Under the pieces are notes generated by a model. The model searched no databases. It was not told where the DNA came from and saw only the letters and a program-made list of their open reading frames with translations. The position numbers and the translations under genes are program-made. Source: Phaeotremella fagi (lineage: Eukaryota; Basidiomycota; Tremellomycetes; Tremellales; Phaeotremellaceae). Taken from it: a stretch of 64,000 nt of DNA. Shown one piece after another: positions 22,284 through 33,815 of this stretch (positions are counted from its first letter, which is position 1; each line of letters begins with the position of its first letter). Location: the NCBI GenBank assembly GCA_001599715.1, contig BCHU01000007.1, positions 1,307,586 through 1,371,585 on the forward strand, written 5' to 3'.

Positions 22284-22850
22284 TTACTTGTGTCCTCCAT
22301 GAGAACAAATCTCCAACGCCATATCCGAAAGACTAACATGGAAAGCACTCCGTGTTTGAGGACAATACAAATAAGGTAACCCCTCCTGAAATTCCATTCC
22401 ATCCCCACAAAACTCGGGTACCGATGTAAACCTCACTCCAACAATTACTTCCGTAGGGCCATCGGCTGCATCCATACGTCTTTCATGCCAAACATCATTA
22501 CTCAATCCCGTCGACCAAGCTTTTTCTCCATATCCCGATATCTTTTTGGAGCATGATGCGCAAGTTTTTGAATATCTCTCGAAGAAGGTGTATTCTTTCC
22601 CTTCGACAACGATTATTCCGTTTCTTATGTGTGTTCTGGATTGCACTTCAGCGCTAGAACTCAGGTACTTGATGACTTGGTTAGTGTTTTTCTGAACGTC
22701 TTTACGATGTTTCAAGGAACTTATGCTGGTTATTCTAGCAGTTCGACGAGGTCGACCTTGATTTTCAGAGCTGTCGGAATCTGTCTCGGAAATGTAGAAG
22801 CTTGTGTCATTTATCGTATCCGCAGAAGGGATCGTATGATGTGTACTCAT
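22284..22850 (-). CDS. Cysteine-motif orphan family, member 2
   Basis: Single-exon gene of 188 residues, upstream neighbour and paralog of 21010-21876 on the same strand. It has a short Ser-rich N-terminus, then FFERYSKTCASCSKKISG with an intact C-x2-C pair. Where member 3 has H-x2-C this copy has WHERR, so the second half of a possible zinc site has lost its cysteine. The C-terminal blocks (GMEFQEGLPYLYC, FHVSLSDMALEICS) align closely with member 1. No signal peptide or membrane span. Function unknown. Confidence 0.65.
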   Translation of the reverse strand: MSTHHTIPSADTINDTSFYISETDSDSSENQGRPRRTARITSISSLKHRKDVQKNTNQVIKYLSSSAEVQSRTHIRNGIIVVEGKEYTFFERYSKTCASCSKKISGYGEKAWSTGLSNDVWHERRMDAADGPTEVIVGVRFTSVPEFCGDGMEFQEGLPYLYCPQTRSAFHVSLSDMALEICSHGGHK

Positions 22851-23258
22851 TTTATTTGACTTGGTTTATCGTTGGTATGTCGTTACCAAGCTGGGGATAG
22901 CTTTATCACTGCTTCGATTTTATGGAGAAGAAGACATCCATGTTAACACGGATTGAAACTCAAAAGGGTGACTTTGCGAGCATGTCATAACTCAGCGAAA
23001 AATAATCCAAGGAACGATTTTTTCCGCTCCATCACACTTCTCGCCTTCTTCTGTCGACTCGTCAAGTTAACAGTCTACCGCTCTTCGTCCAACCCATAAG
23101 AAGGGAGAGTGTAAAATGCTGTCTTTGAGATGGAGATGAAGGTGGCGCCACTGAATCAACGGAGGCAAAATATTTTGGCGTTAGATATTTCGAGGGATAA
23201 TTGAAAATGTTGATCCAGTAAGCTAATTCTACAGAATCTAGCTGAATTTATAGACAAT
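22851..23258. promoter_or_regulatory. Divergent promoter region (family member 2 / GCIP-Mog1 gene)
   Basis: About 410 nt between divergent start codons. Nothing specific recognised. Confidence 0.45.
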
Positions 23259-25209
23259 ATGTCTACTTCAGCATTTACGAAAGGTGAGTGGAACAACTCA
23301 TAACTATCTATATCCAGATAATGTAACTAACCTTTCAACACAGCTCTGAAAAATTCTCAGTCAACGATTCGAACGACACTGAAAGTTTTAGTCCCAATTC
23401 AATCAACTTCGACTTCAACTTCAACTTTACCCAATCTCCCACCAACCCTACCAGAAGTTTTTGAACATTTCCTACAAACTCTCAAGCAAAGTACGACATC
23501 TTTATCATTAGCTTGTAAACCACCTATCACCGTTTCAGCTGCTATTCCAACATTAGAAAAACTCGTCGATCAATTTGGAAGATTGGTTTCGTGTGTCTTA
23601 GCTGCTGAGAATGGCAACACTTCATCATCTTCATCGCAGAATCAATCATCAAGTCTATTGGCGGAAGAATGGAAAGATGGTATACAAAGAATCGGAGAAT
23701 CACTCTTGAATCTATTAGAAGTATTGAACGATCCACCGAAAGCCAATATCGACCATCCATATCTCATGCACACGGGGATAGTCTGGCAGGAAATCGATTC
23801 CCTTCTTAAATACTTGTCGAAAAATGAAGTCCAGGCTTTTAAGAAGCGTTGGGAAAGTCAAACCGAGGTTATCAAGGATGCTTGGAAAGAGTTCAAGGAA
23901 TTCTTAGAGGATCCTGATAATCTTTTAGGGGACGGGGAGGTTGAGGAGGAGAATGTCGTTTCTTGGGGTGAAGATGATGAATGGGGTAATGAGGAGTTAA
24001 TGGAGACAGCTATCGGAGGTAAAATGTCGATTGAGGAGAAAGAAACTGCCGAAGCTGTAAGTTGAAGGAGCTGATTTATGATTCGACTTTCAACTCATGG
24101 TTCATTAGGCAAAACCCTTGTTAGGTCTTCATCAAATTCTCCAAGCGTCTCTACCCCGTTATTTCCAACTTCTGTCACACACCTCCCCAACCACCCCAGA
24201 AACACAAGAAGCATCTTATCACCCTTTACTGAACACCTCATCAAATCTCCTATCATCCTTCGACACCGTTATATCAAATTTCTATCCTACTCAAGATTCC
24301 GAGGAGATCGCCGAATCAATGGAAGAAGTTGGACAAGCTTCTTTGGATATCGTCAAATCTATCCGGGAACGATTAGATTCCGTTGAGAAAATCGTGGATG
24401 ACGAGAGGAAGAAAGAAAATCTAGCTTTACGTGATGGATTGAAAGGATTCTTAGATCGATGGGTTACACGGTATAATTTGGAAACGGAGAAATTCGAAGG
24501 AAGACGATTGAAAATGGATAATCTCGTTGAATCACTTCCAACCACCAATTCGACTCCGTCTACCAAATTAATCCCTAAACTGTTATTTGGGGGAGCAATA
24601 ACGCTACCGTTACCCGAAGAATATATGGATGCCAGCGAAATGAGACAGATACCAGACAATCAAGAAGTCTTCCTCTCGTCGAAATCAACGACAAGTCTAG
24701 TCATTGAAATTCTTGAATTCGTTGAAGAAGGATTGGCAAAGGATGATTCATACGACGCTGCGAAATTCCATTTCGAATCTCTAGCCCACGATAATACCGC
24801 TTTATCCTCTACCATCTCCACCTCTCGATCTGACGTTCAGACGATCCCATCAGCCCCAACGACAACTTCCACGAAGACTCTAGTGAATGTTTCGACACCC
24901 CAACCAGTTGTTATTACAGGTACACAGACTATCCATAAATACACTCATGACCCGAATGGACAACCTCGACCTGGACATGAGGGTGATAAACCAGATAACG
25001 TCTGGATTGGATTGGCGCTATGGAGATGTTGGTTGATCATCGAAGATGGTCAATCCAAACGTACGAAGAAAGCAGATCTAGTCGTCAGTGTGAACGTCAA
25101 CTTGTCTGAGAGTGGTGGTGAGAAAGAGAAGGAGAACGTTGAACGATGGTGGACTTCATCAGTTTCTCAGCTGAAGATAAAGGACTGGGAGTTATTTGGA
25201 GATATATGA
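23259..25209 (+). CDS. GCIP-like (cyclin-D1-binding-protein-like) and Mog1-like fusion
   Basis: Exons 23259-23283, 23344-24056, 24109-25209; 612 residues in one frame. Residues 1 to about 390 are helical and look like the GCIP / CCNDBP1 family (Grap2 and cyclin-D interacting): LPEVFEHFLQTLK, LVDQFGRLVSCVLAAE, EEWKDGIQRIGESLL, then SWGEDDEWGNEELM. From about residue 404 the sequence is Mog1-like, the Ran-GTPase-binding nuclear import factor: LLFGGAITLPLPEEYMDASE, MRQIPDNQEVFLS, AAKFHFESLAHDN and IGLALWRCWLIIEDGQ. The third exon runs from GCIP into Mog1 without a stop or an obvious splice site at the join. Two separate transcripts remain possible, since an in-frame ATG (MDNLVESL) precedes the Mog1 part. 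Both family calls are from memory of the motifs. Confidence 0.75.
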
Positions 25210-25342
25210 TATCCTTGACGATTGTTTACATAATGAGTGGGGTGATGCATGCATATAAATTAGTACAATTCTGCAATATTCGACGTAAAATGTCGATTTT
25301 TGATCTATCCTCTCCTCCTCCTGCTCCTGACAAGATCGATAT

Positions 25343-27245
25343 CTAACTGTAAATCTCTGAAACGATACCAGTTCCGATAGTTTTACCACCCTCTCTCAAA
25401 GTGAATCTACTTCCAGCTTCCAAAGCGATATCGTGAACTAATTCACCGAGCATCTCAACGTTGTCACCTGGCATGACGAGTTTTTCGTGGGCGTTTTCAA
25501 CACCTTCGGGGAAAGTGAGGGCTACGGTGACGTCTGTTGTTCGGATGAATAGTTGGGGTCGGTAGTTGGACATGAATGGGGTGTATCTACCACCTTCGTC
25601 TTTTGTCAAGACCTAAAGAGGTGATTTATCAGCTGTTGCTTATTACCCAGCTCGTCAGCTGGACCCACGTAGATTTGAGCCTTGAATTTCTTAACACTCT
25701 TGATTGTTCCTGGTGCAACCAAAACTTGACCTCTACGAACTTGTTCCCTCTTAACACCACGAAGCAAAGCTCCCATGTTATCACCAGCTTCTCCACGTTC
25801 AAGTTCCTTGTGGAACATTTCTATTTGCGGTGTCAGTTATGGCCTAGTATGGGTACTAATAAGTCAACTCACCAATACCGGTCAATGTGGTCTTGAGTGA
25901 CGAACCCATACCCAAAATCTCTAATTCAGATCCCTTGGTGATTGTTCCACGCTCAACTTTTCCAGTGACAACGGTACCACGACCTGAAATTGAGAAGACG
26001 TCCTCGACGTACATGAGGAAAGGTTTGTCAAGATCACCTAAACCAAGTGTAAGCACTTATCGGTCAACAATGCTAAAAACGTACGAGGAGGTAATTCCAA
26101 CCAAGAATCAGCTTGATCCATCAACTCTTGAATCTTGTTGGCACCTCTCTCTGGATCCCTTCCTTCGAGAGCAGCAAGAGCGGTACCCATGACAATAGGT
26201 GTTCCCTCTCCATCATAACCGTAAGTTGATAATAAATCTCTCATCTCCATCTCAACAAGTTCCAACATCTCTGGGTCATCGACTTGGTCGACTTTGTTGA
26301 TGAAAACGACAAGTTTCTTGATACCGACTTGACGAGCCAATAATAAATGTTCTCTGGTTTGGGGCATTTGACCATCGGTTGCTGATACGACGATGATGGC
26401 TCCATCGAGTTGCGCGGCACCGGTAATCATGTTTTTGATATCTATAATGATTGTCAGCTAATCCGAAGTCGGGCTTTCTCTCAGCTTACAATCAGCGTGT
26501 CCAGGACCTATTGGAAACATTTGTTAGCATTTAAACTTCCACTGATACACGACGTGAACATACAATCGATATGAGCATAATGTCTAGTCTTGGTTTCGTA
26601 TTCGACATGCTACGAGTGTATCAGTTACAGTTCATGGGTCTGCCCATCCAGTAATAACTGACAGCAGTACTGATAGTAATACCACGAGCTTTTTCTTCAG
26701 GAGCTTTATCGATCTGACTGTAATCCATGAATTTTCCTCCACCTTGTTCGGAAAGATGTTTGGTGATAGCGGCTGTTAAAGTTGTTTTTCCATGATCGAC
26801 ATGCTGTTACATCAAGTTTAGTCCATTTTCAAATATCAAATACGAGCAAGGCAAACCTACACCGATGGTTCCAATGCTAGATTCATGTCAGTTATCGTCA
26901 CGCAACACCGTTCGGCACAACTCACTTGAAATGTGGTTTGCTACGACTGAATTTTCCACCAGCTTCAGCAGCATATGATCTTGAAGCGTTGATAGCAGCT
27001 CTGGATACCATCATACTCGATCGGGGAGCTCGAACGATAGCTGAAGGTTGAGTAGAGATGGATCTGAGAGCTGGGAGAGTAGAAGGTCCAGCTAGAGGAC
27101 GAGCTGGAGCTGAGAGTGTGATCGAGATCAGTCCATGTCAGTCACGAACGGTGATCGAAGATCCTTGGAAAAAGCTCGACTCACCTCTAACCTCTGCACC
27201 TCGGACTGCCGATCTCAAAGTGGATGTTACTGTGTTTCTGAACAT
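25343..27245 (-). CDS. TUF1: Mitochondrial translation elongation factor Tu
   Basis: Delivers aminoacyl-tRNA to the mitochondrial ribosome as a GTPase. Ten exons in coding order: 27245-27185, 27109-26926, 26876-26861, 26803-26663, 26609-26564, 26507-26490, 26441-26085, 26037-25873, 25820-25669, 25612-25343; 469 residues. The first 80 or so residues form an Arg/Ser/Ala-rich presequence. GTPase motifs: G1 [10 protein letters not shown], switch I GITISTAHVEYET, G3 DCPGHADY, G4 NKVD. Domain 2 has [14 protein letters not shown]; domain 3 ends in [17 protein letters not shown]. Two microexons (16 and 18 nt) encode conserved residues and must be spliced precisely. The upstream divergent gene is the LtrA-like protein. 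Confidence 0.96.
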
Positions 27246-28055
27246 GACGAATATATGTATGCTGTTGTCGCTATCAATTTACTCGTCGTCGCTATCACTT
27301 GCTTCGTTGTCGTCGTTGAGATCAAAATAAAAAAAAGTCAAAGTGAACCGGATAGAAATCTCAGGTCATAAACCCGAAGTATACCGATTGTGGCATTTCG
27401 TTCTTAGAGGCAAAAGTTGTACCGTTGACGAAAAGTGGTAGGAGTAGGAGTTATGCACGAGTAAGCAGGATTTGATTCACAGAATGCATGCTCATGTTGA
27501 TTCCCTTATGAGCTCATCAGAGTCTCAATGGTTCGTTTTATTCTGCGGGGATGGCAACTTCAAAGAGTTGACGGTCAAAATAAAACTTTTGCTTCCGAAG
27601 AGATGCAGCATCAAACAAAAAAATCAAGGTGTCTTTGGTGTTTGATCTGAAAAAGTTGGGAGGGATCAAAACCGTCTCAAGGACACGTAAGCAAATGCCC
27701 GGTCGTCAACGAAAAGATGCATTGTTTCACGTTCGAATGATGCCAAGGACACCGTGAGATCACAGCCAGACAAGAGTTGATTGACTAGATCAAGTTGTTT
27801 CCCACCAAAAAGATCTCAACAACCATCAAACAGAAATCTACGGATCATCACGGATATTGTATCAAGGGGATTCCTTTGTGAGAAAAATTTTCGGTCTAAC
27901 GGCTGAAACAATCCTCAAAATTGATTTGCACGGGCGTTCTTTGTTGATGTTTCGTAAATATCGAACCTTGGAGACGCGTAGATACATATAGAAAGGTGTA
28001 TGCAAACAACCTTTTGTTCTCAATTCATTCACCCACAGATCATATTAACAAAGTA
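27246..28055. promoter_or_regulatory. Divergent promoter region (TUF1 / LtrA-like gene)
   Basis: About 810 nt with no gene I can support. Two overlapping short plus-strand frames cover the TUF1 first exon in antisense. An ATG at 27996 is in frame with the LtrA-like gene and would extend it by 20 residues. Confidence 0.5.
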
Positions 28056-30700
28056 ATGGAAAGACACGAATCGTTCGAATCGATCCGCGATCAGAATATT
28101 CCATTGACTCGTCTGGACGTCAATCCGAGTGCAAAGGAAGAACAATCTTTGGGGTATGAACAGTATCTTGACTTGAGACCAAGTAGCCTGACCTAATATG
28201 GAATCCTCAGAACCCCCCACTCAAGATCGATCAATTCTTCAAAACCTTTCATCAATGAGGAACCTGCTCCAGCGCCCGAAGAGGAACCGATCTTGAAAAA
28301 GGGTGCTTTTAACAAAGCCTTAAAATGGTTACCTGGTTTACGAAAACCTTTAAAGAATAAAAAAGGACCTTGGTTGAGGGAGAAGCATATGGCTACTGAA
28401 TGGTTGACGTTATTTTATGGTAAGCATTCGTTTCAAGTACAGAAAATCAAAACGTTGACATTGGTCGAAACCTCAGATTTGGTTGTGGCAGCTGTCCTAT
28501 CAGCTTTTACAACTACCCATGAGTTGACTTCTATTGCATCTATACCTGAATTCTTGTCGTAAGTACCCTTACAAATACGAAAATCAAACAACCATCAAAC
28601 ACGAATTCAACAGATATTTCGCCGTTATTCATTGGGTCTGGGTTTCACAAGTCCATTACGATGTCAGATTCCAAGCCGAAGACGCATGGCATAGATTAAT
28701 GAAGACTGCGCAAATTTGTCTTTTCGTCTATCTGGGTGCTTCAGGTGGGAACTGGAACCTTCATAATCTTCTGATTACTGTTAGGGGGGACGATTCAGAG
28801 GAAGCTGGAGTTGATTTCAGTGAGTGATTTCCTGAATCGTTCATCGGCGTTCTCAATTTACATTTTGATTTCCCCCAGTTGCTGCCAGACAAAGTTTTGA
28901 GACTGTTTTAGTGGCATGTATCGCTTTTAAAGCGTTACTCATAACTCAGTACCTTGTTTGTAAGCTTAGAACTCATCTTTCTATTGACAGATACGTAAGC
29001 TGAAGTTCAGTCTTTTAGGCGTATGGTTGAGTCATCGAATAGGAAGATCCACACGACCTTTCTACATTCCAATAGGAGTTACAACAACCACAATGATCTT
29101 GACCATCATTGCGGTAGCTATCCCGATAACCAACCAATCATCAGTCTCCGCAAAGCTTGTCTTGTTCTATGGTGGTATCGTCATGGACATTTTTGGGATT
29201 TGGTGCCGATCTTTGAAGGCTGGTGATCATTCTCTTAAAATGAGTGCTCTGGGTACACGATATGGTGCTTTGACTTTAGTCATTTTGTAAGCCTCACTAC
29301 GAAATCAAGGTTTTAATGCTGACCTGATACAATTTGAAGAGGTGAAGGGTTTATCGACATAGTGAAAGCTTTCAATCGAGCTCTTTCCGGTCTTAGTGGA
29401 CCCGATTCTGACACTTACGGTCAGACCTTCATGGGTAAGTGACAAAAGCAATTCTCAATGGCCGGAGCTTGACTTATGAATGACCTTTACAGCGGTCATT
29501 GTCATGGTTCTAATCTGGTTTTTCCTGTTTGACGATTTCAGACCAACCGAACAGATCGGTGGTCGAAGAGGATTCTTCTGGGAACTTGTTCATCTTCCTC
29601 TTCATTTCTCCATGTTACTATTGGTAGCAGCGATGGTCGTAAGTGAACGATCTTTCTCCAAACTCCACTTAAAGCTGACTAGAAGTAGAACTTCGTAGTA
29701 GTGCTTTCTTTCAACTTTGGTGCTACTCAAGCAACAAACGCGTTTTCACCAATCACAGCAGGACTTCTTCAAGGGGACGGTATCAATCAAACCGATTCAC
29801 AAAACGCTATCAACACCCTTGGTAGACTCAATCTTCACCCTAGTGTTTCCGAGGAGATGGCATTGTTAACAGAACTAGTTGCGGCTGAAAACGAAGATCC
29901 AACACAAGATCCTAATATTTTAGCTTTGCAGTATTTCGGACAGGTCTTATATCAAGTTGCCCAGGTGAGCTTCAACAACGTTGACGGATAAATGAAGAGA
30001 ACGCAAATACTGACCATTCGTTTTCACCGTAGAGTTACGGGATTGATCTTGAAGGTGATACGACTGATGCTTTCGAGACACTGTCGTCATACAATGCAAC
30101 CTGGACTACCAACGCAACTCTAAGATTGGAAAGAAGGGAAGAGGCTGGTAATACACTTCTGGACATCCTCCTGGGACCATTCCAAACTTCGATCAATGGA
30201 ATCCTCTGGTTCTTCCCAGCAGCAGTAAGTTATCATCTCTGTCTTATTTTCTGTCACAGGATGCAGTCTAACATTGAACTCAGGGAATAACATTAATTCT
30301 ATGTTCACTACGTTCGATGATTTGGTACAGATTCAGAGGAGTTTCACATTGGATCATTCATGGAACCTTACTCACTCTTGGTGTTGCTTTGGCACTATTA
30401 GGTCTATTGGATATAGGCGGTTCGAAACTCACGGTCAATCTGGACAACGGAGCTGTTAGTAACGGTTCACCCTTTTTCGTTCTTGCAAACGACGAAGTTA
30501 CTTTGTTCATCGTTTGCATGACGTACCTTTTAGCGCTATTCTTCCCCAGCGTAGGTCAATCTTTATTTCGTTTTACAGTTGACCGACTGATTACCATCCT
30601 TTTGTTTTAGGTTATTCTTTGGATTTTCCACAGGAAATCAGCAGAGATTTTCGATTTTGATCAAGAGGCGGAGGATGTTGAAGAGGCGGTGGATGAGTAG
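28056..30700 (+). CDS. LtrA-family (low temperature requirement A) membrane protein
   Basis: Twelve exons: 28056-28153, 28211-28419, 28477-28558, 28614-28819, 28879-28959, 29019-29286, 29340-29434, 29493-29638, 29689-29964, 30033-30224, 30284-30550, 30611-30700; 669 residues. After a polar N-terminus of about 110 residues comes the family signature TEWLTLFYDLVVAAVLSAFT, then about ten hydrophobic spans including YFAVIHWVWVSQVHYDVRF, LVLFYGGIVMDIFGIWCRS and GEGFIDIVKAF. A large polar insert (DPTQDPNILALQYFGQVLYQ) sits between later spans, and the tail is acidic. LtrA proteins are known in bacteria and as larger fungal homologs, with no established transport substrate. The start at 28056 is the first ATG near the conserved part. 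Confidence 0.87.
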
Positions 30701-31017
30701 ATTCTAAGCGTATACTGAACAGCTAGTCTGTTAACAATCCACGGACTTTCTTTGTGATCTTTACCCGATTATACCTTACGATGTTTATATTTGACATGTA
30801 CTGTATTGGCTATAACGATTTCATCACACACAACGAACAGTACTTCTGCAATCTCTGTGGGTATTATTGTCTGGTAATTGCAAAGACATATGGAACAAAG
30901 GAGGTAGGAGATTGAACTTTTGAGATCATCCTTTCTTCGCACATTCGACCAACAGTACTTCACATAATCTTCCAACTATTATTTAATCAATTGAACATAT
31001 TATCACGTAAACGAACA
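30701..31017. other. Intergenic spacer
   Basis: About 320 nt: 3' region of the LtrA-like gene and promoter of the gene at 31018. Nothing recognised. Confidence 0.45.
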
Positions 31018-31782
31018 ATGTGCCCGCAAGAAACCGATAATTTCGCAGTCCCGGGTATCGTATCACAATTCATCGATCCCGACAGAGACGACAGTCCTCA
31101 TTTCAGTATCGCCGAGTTAACAGGTATCGATGGAGAAGATGAGGAGTTCAATTTGGACTCTACGGATGACGAAACAGATTCTGACGACGACTTCGCTTCT
31201 GATGAATGGATTTTTAAAATTCGAGAGGGAATCACCAATGGTCAAGCTGTTGTTGAACACATCGCATCCAACACGTCTAGATTGCTTGAAAGACTTGGCC
31301 AAGAAGTTAAAACCACCACTTTAGACCCTTGTTCACCAGTCGTAACCCAAAACGATCGTTTGATGTTCTATTTTCCCGGTTTCAAAGCTTTTTGCGATAG
31401 ATGTAATGAATCCTTGTTAGGGGATGGGAGACCGGGACGTTCAACCACGGTGTCGAAATATGGAACATTCGAATGGGTCCATGCTTCTTGTGTCGAGTTG
31501 GGGGATCGGCCAGATTACTACATTATATCACGGGGGCTTGAGACATCTACGTTCTGGAAGGAATGTTCACTTGAGACGGTGTACGGTTGTCAGGATCTTC
31601 TTCTTGATCCTGCCTGTAAAAATCTATATCATGCTTTATCAACGGCCGAGGGATTAACCCATTCTACCGATTACTGGGATTATTTTAGCGAGACTGACGA
31701 CGTTGAAGACAACGATGATGGTGGTGGTTCCACGGGGGAGACGGTTGAACGACCAGATGGTGACCGAGTCCAAATAGACTGA
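31018..31782 (+). CDS. Cysteine-motif orphan family, member 3
   Basis: Single-exon gene of 254 residues from the first ATG. The N-terminus is acidic (a run of Asp/Glu/Ser near residues 35-60). The conserved block is FYFPGFKAFCDRC, followed about 25 residues later by EWVHASC, an intact C-x2-C ... H-x2-C arrangement similar in spacing to PARP-type zinc fingers. Downstream GCQDLLLDPACKNLYHALS lines up with GLPYLYC...FHVSLSD of member 2. The C-terminus is again acidic. It lies about 8 kb from members 1 and 2 on the other strand. This copy has the best-preserved putative metal site. Function unknown; DNA or protein binding is possible but unproven. Confidence 0.68.
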   Translation: MCPQETDNFAVPGIVSQFIDPDRDDSPHFSIAELTGIDGEDEEFNLDSTDDETDSDDDFASDEWIFKIREGITNGQAVVEHIASNTSRLLERLGQEVKTTTLDPCSPVVTQNDRLMFYFPGFKAFCDRCNESLLGDGRPGRSTTVSKYGTFEWVHASCVELGDRPDYYIISRGLETSTFWKECSLETVYGCQDLLLDPACKNLYHALSTAEGLTHSTDYWDYFSETDDVEDNDDGGGSTGETVERPDGDRVQID

Positions 31783-32041
31783 GTTGAGATGTATTACTCG
31801 TAGATTGTATATGGCATTGAAAATATGTAAGGAAGGACCAACGCTGCAGTGATCCTATCTCCTTTCTTTGCCCGACTACTATTTCTATTTCATTCATCCT
31901 TCTAAAAAATCGAGGCATACTGTTTTATAGCTGAATTTCGAACAGGGTTGTCGTGATGACAGTTGTGTGAACCGAAATTGAACATCTTCACAGCTTGCTA
32001 CCAGCGCATACCTTCCCCTCCCCATATCCAGACTCTTCCAA

Positions 32042-32302
32042 TCACATCTCGTCCTCATCAATCATCTGTCTAGCCCTAGCTCGTCTAGCTTTATATTGCT
32101 TCTCAAACTCAGCTCCAATAAAGACATTACTGCAAACAGCGAAAACAATAGCGACCCATAAACCTTTATCGTAAGAATCTGGACCTAGTTTGTATGATAC
32201 AGCTACGATGACGATTATCGAGACTAGATTGATGATTGTTGCTATGATGAATAGCATTGTGGATGGATGTTGGAGACAAGAATCCCATCTCCAGATTCCC
32301 AT
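32042..32302 (-). CDS. Small two-span membrane protein
   Basis: 86 residues in one exon, ATG in a good context, divergent from the SAM carrier gene. Two hydrophobic segments (STMLFIIATIINLVSIIVIV and LWVAIVFAVCSNVFIGAEF) are joined by a short polar loop (YKLGPDSYDKG). The tail is strongly basic then acidic (EFEKQYKARRARARQMIDED), suggesting a cytosolic C-terminus. The N-terminal MGIWRWDSCLQHPS is distinctive. I do not recognise the family. The clean membrane pattern and compact length make it likely to be a real gene. Confidence 0.65.
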   Translation of the reverse strand: MGIWRWDSCLQHPSTMLFIIATIINLVSIIVIVAVSYKLGPDSYDKGLWVAIVFAVCSNVFIGAEFEKQYKARRARARQMIDEDEM

Positions 32303-32493
32303 TGTTTGCTCTACCTACTCATTCAGGCACCGGTGATTATCGGTCGATGGATCGAATTGTTCGAATTTCTGATTTCTTCTGTCAAGATTCTCATATTCAT
32401 TTCCCAAAATTGTATTTAACAAAATATCCTCAAGACAGTAAGAAGTGGTCAGAAGAAGCAAGTATCCACGGCCTCCAACCACCCTCCAAAAAT

Positions 32494-33643
32494 ATGTCAG
32501 AAGGAACCCCCCAAAACCGTCCACCACCAACATTTCAAAGAGCGCTGATCGTAAGACCACCCCCATCCTCATCTAAATTACCTGAAGCTAAACACCATCT
32601 TTACAGGCAGGAGCGATCTCCGGCTTAGCAGTCGATTTCATGTTCTTCCCCTTGGACACTATCAAAACTCGAATCCAATCTTCGAAAGGTTTCTGGTCGT
32701 CTGGTGGATTTAAAGGTGTTTATCGAGGTGTGGGGAGTGTAGGTATGGGAAGTGCGCCTGGTGGTGAGTCTCTTCCTCCTTCAAAAAGAGTGTCTATATA
32801 TCTTAATTGGTGATACCTTAGCCGCTGCTTTCTTCGTCACCTATGAATCTTTGAAATCGAATTTACCTAAACATCTCGAAATTCTACAAGAATCGCCGGG
32901 GTTGAACCATATGATCTCAGCTTCTGGTGGTGAATTCGTATGTCCTAGTCTATTCAACATATACACCACTAACGAAGTTGGATATCAGATATCATGTCTG
33001 ATAAGAGTCCCCACTGAAATCGTTAAATCGAGAACCCAAACCGCAGCCTACGGAGTCGGAGGAAGTAGTTGGAACTCTGCACTCCGTGTGATGCAATACG
33101 AAGGGATACCAGGTTTCTATCGAGGTTTCGGAATAACGATAGCGAGGGAGGTCAGTCTGCTTCACATTCCTTTTAAACCATTCACTGAAGTGAACGACAG
33201 CTCCCATTCACATCTATACAATTCCCTTTATACGAATATCTTAAACGACAACTTTCAATCAATTACTTATCGAACCGACGACCGAATTCGTACGAAGCAG
33301 CAGGATGCGGTATGGTTGCAGGAGGGTTCGCAGCTGCGGTAACGACGCCCCTAGACGTGGTGAAGACCAGAGTAATGCTCGAGGCTAAGGTATGTGGTAT
33401 ATCTATCGAAATTCTATCCTGTAGAACTAAGATGGACAGGTCACGACTACACCCGGGACCTCGACTAAAACACCTTCACCCTCTATTCTCTCCTTCCCAC
33501 CACGTCTCCTGTCTATTTTACGGAACGAAGGTCCAAAAGCACTGTTCTCGGGGGCTTTACCAAGGACGCTGGCTATTTCGTTTGGTGGGGCGGTGTTCTT
33601 GGGGATCTATGATTTAGCTGTTAACTTTGGGGAATCGTCGTAG
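32494..33643 (+). CDS. PET8: Mitochondrial S-adenosylmethionine carrier
   Basis: Inner-membrane carrier that exchanges cytosolic SAM for matrix S-adenosylhomocysteine, needed for mitochondrial methylation, biotin and lipoate synthesis. Exons: 32494-32550, 32607-32763, 32822-32937, 32989-33150, 33201-33389, 33440-33643; 294 residues, typical of the family. Three carrier repeats are seen with signatures [20 protein letters not shown] and [10 protein letters not shown]. The segment [20 protein letters not shown] and the pair SCLIRVP / [17 protein letters not shown] are close to SAM carriers (Pet8, SLC25A26) and fix the sub-family. It is divergent from the small membrane protein gene over 191 nt. 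Confidence 0.93.
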
Positions 33644-33815
33644 ATTTCATTGGGAATTGGGAGTTTTGCTGTAATCGGTGTATGGCATTTGGTAGTCATT
33701 TGGTATCAAATCTTCATCATCTTATTAGAAGACAGAGCTAGAAGCTGAACGCCTTTCACACGATCTATAATCTTGATATAGCATATGCATGGGGTTCATA
33801 TCGAATTTATTCCAT

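Noticed and set aside
25576..26192. Plus-strand frames within TUF1
   Set aside because: They are antisense shadows of conserved EF-Tu exons.
27058..27371. Two plus-strand frames over the TUF1 first exons
   Set aside because: Antisense to the mitochondrial presequence exons; no domain.
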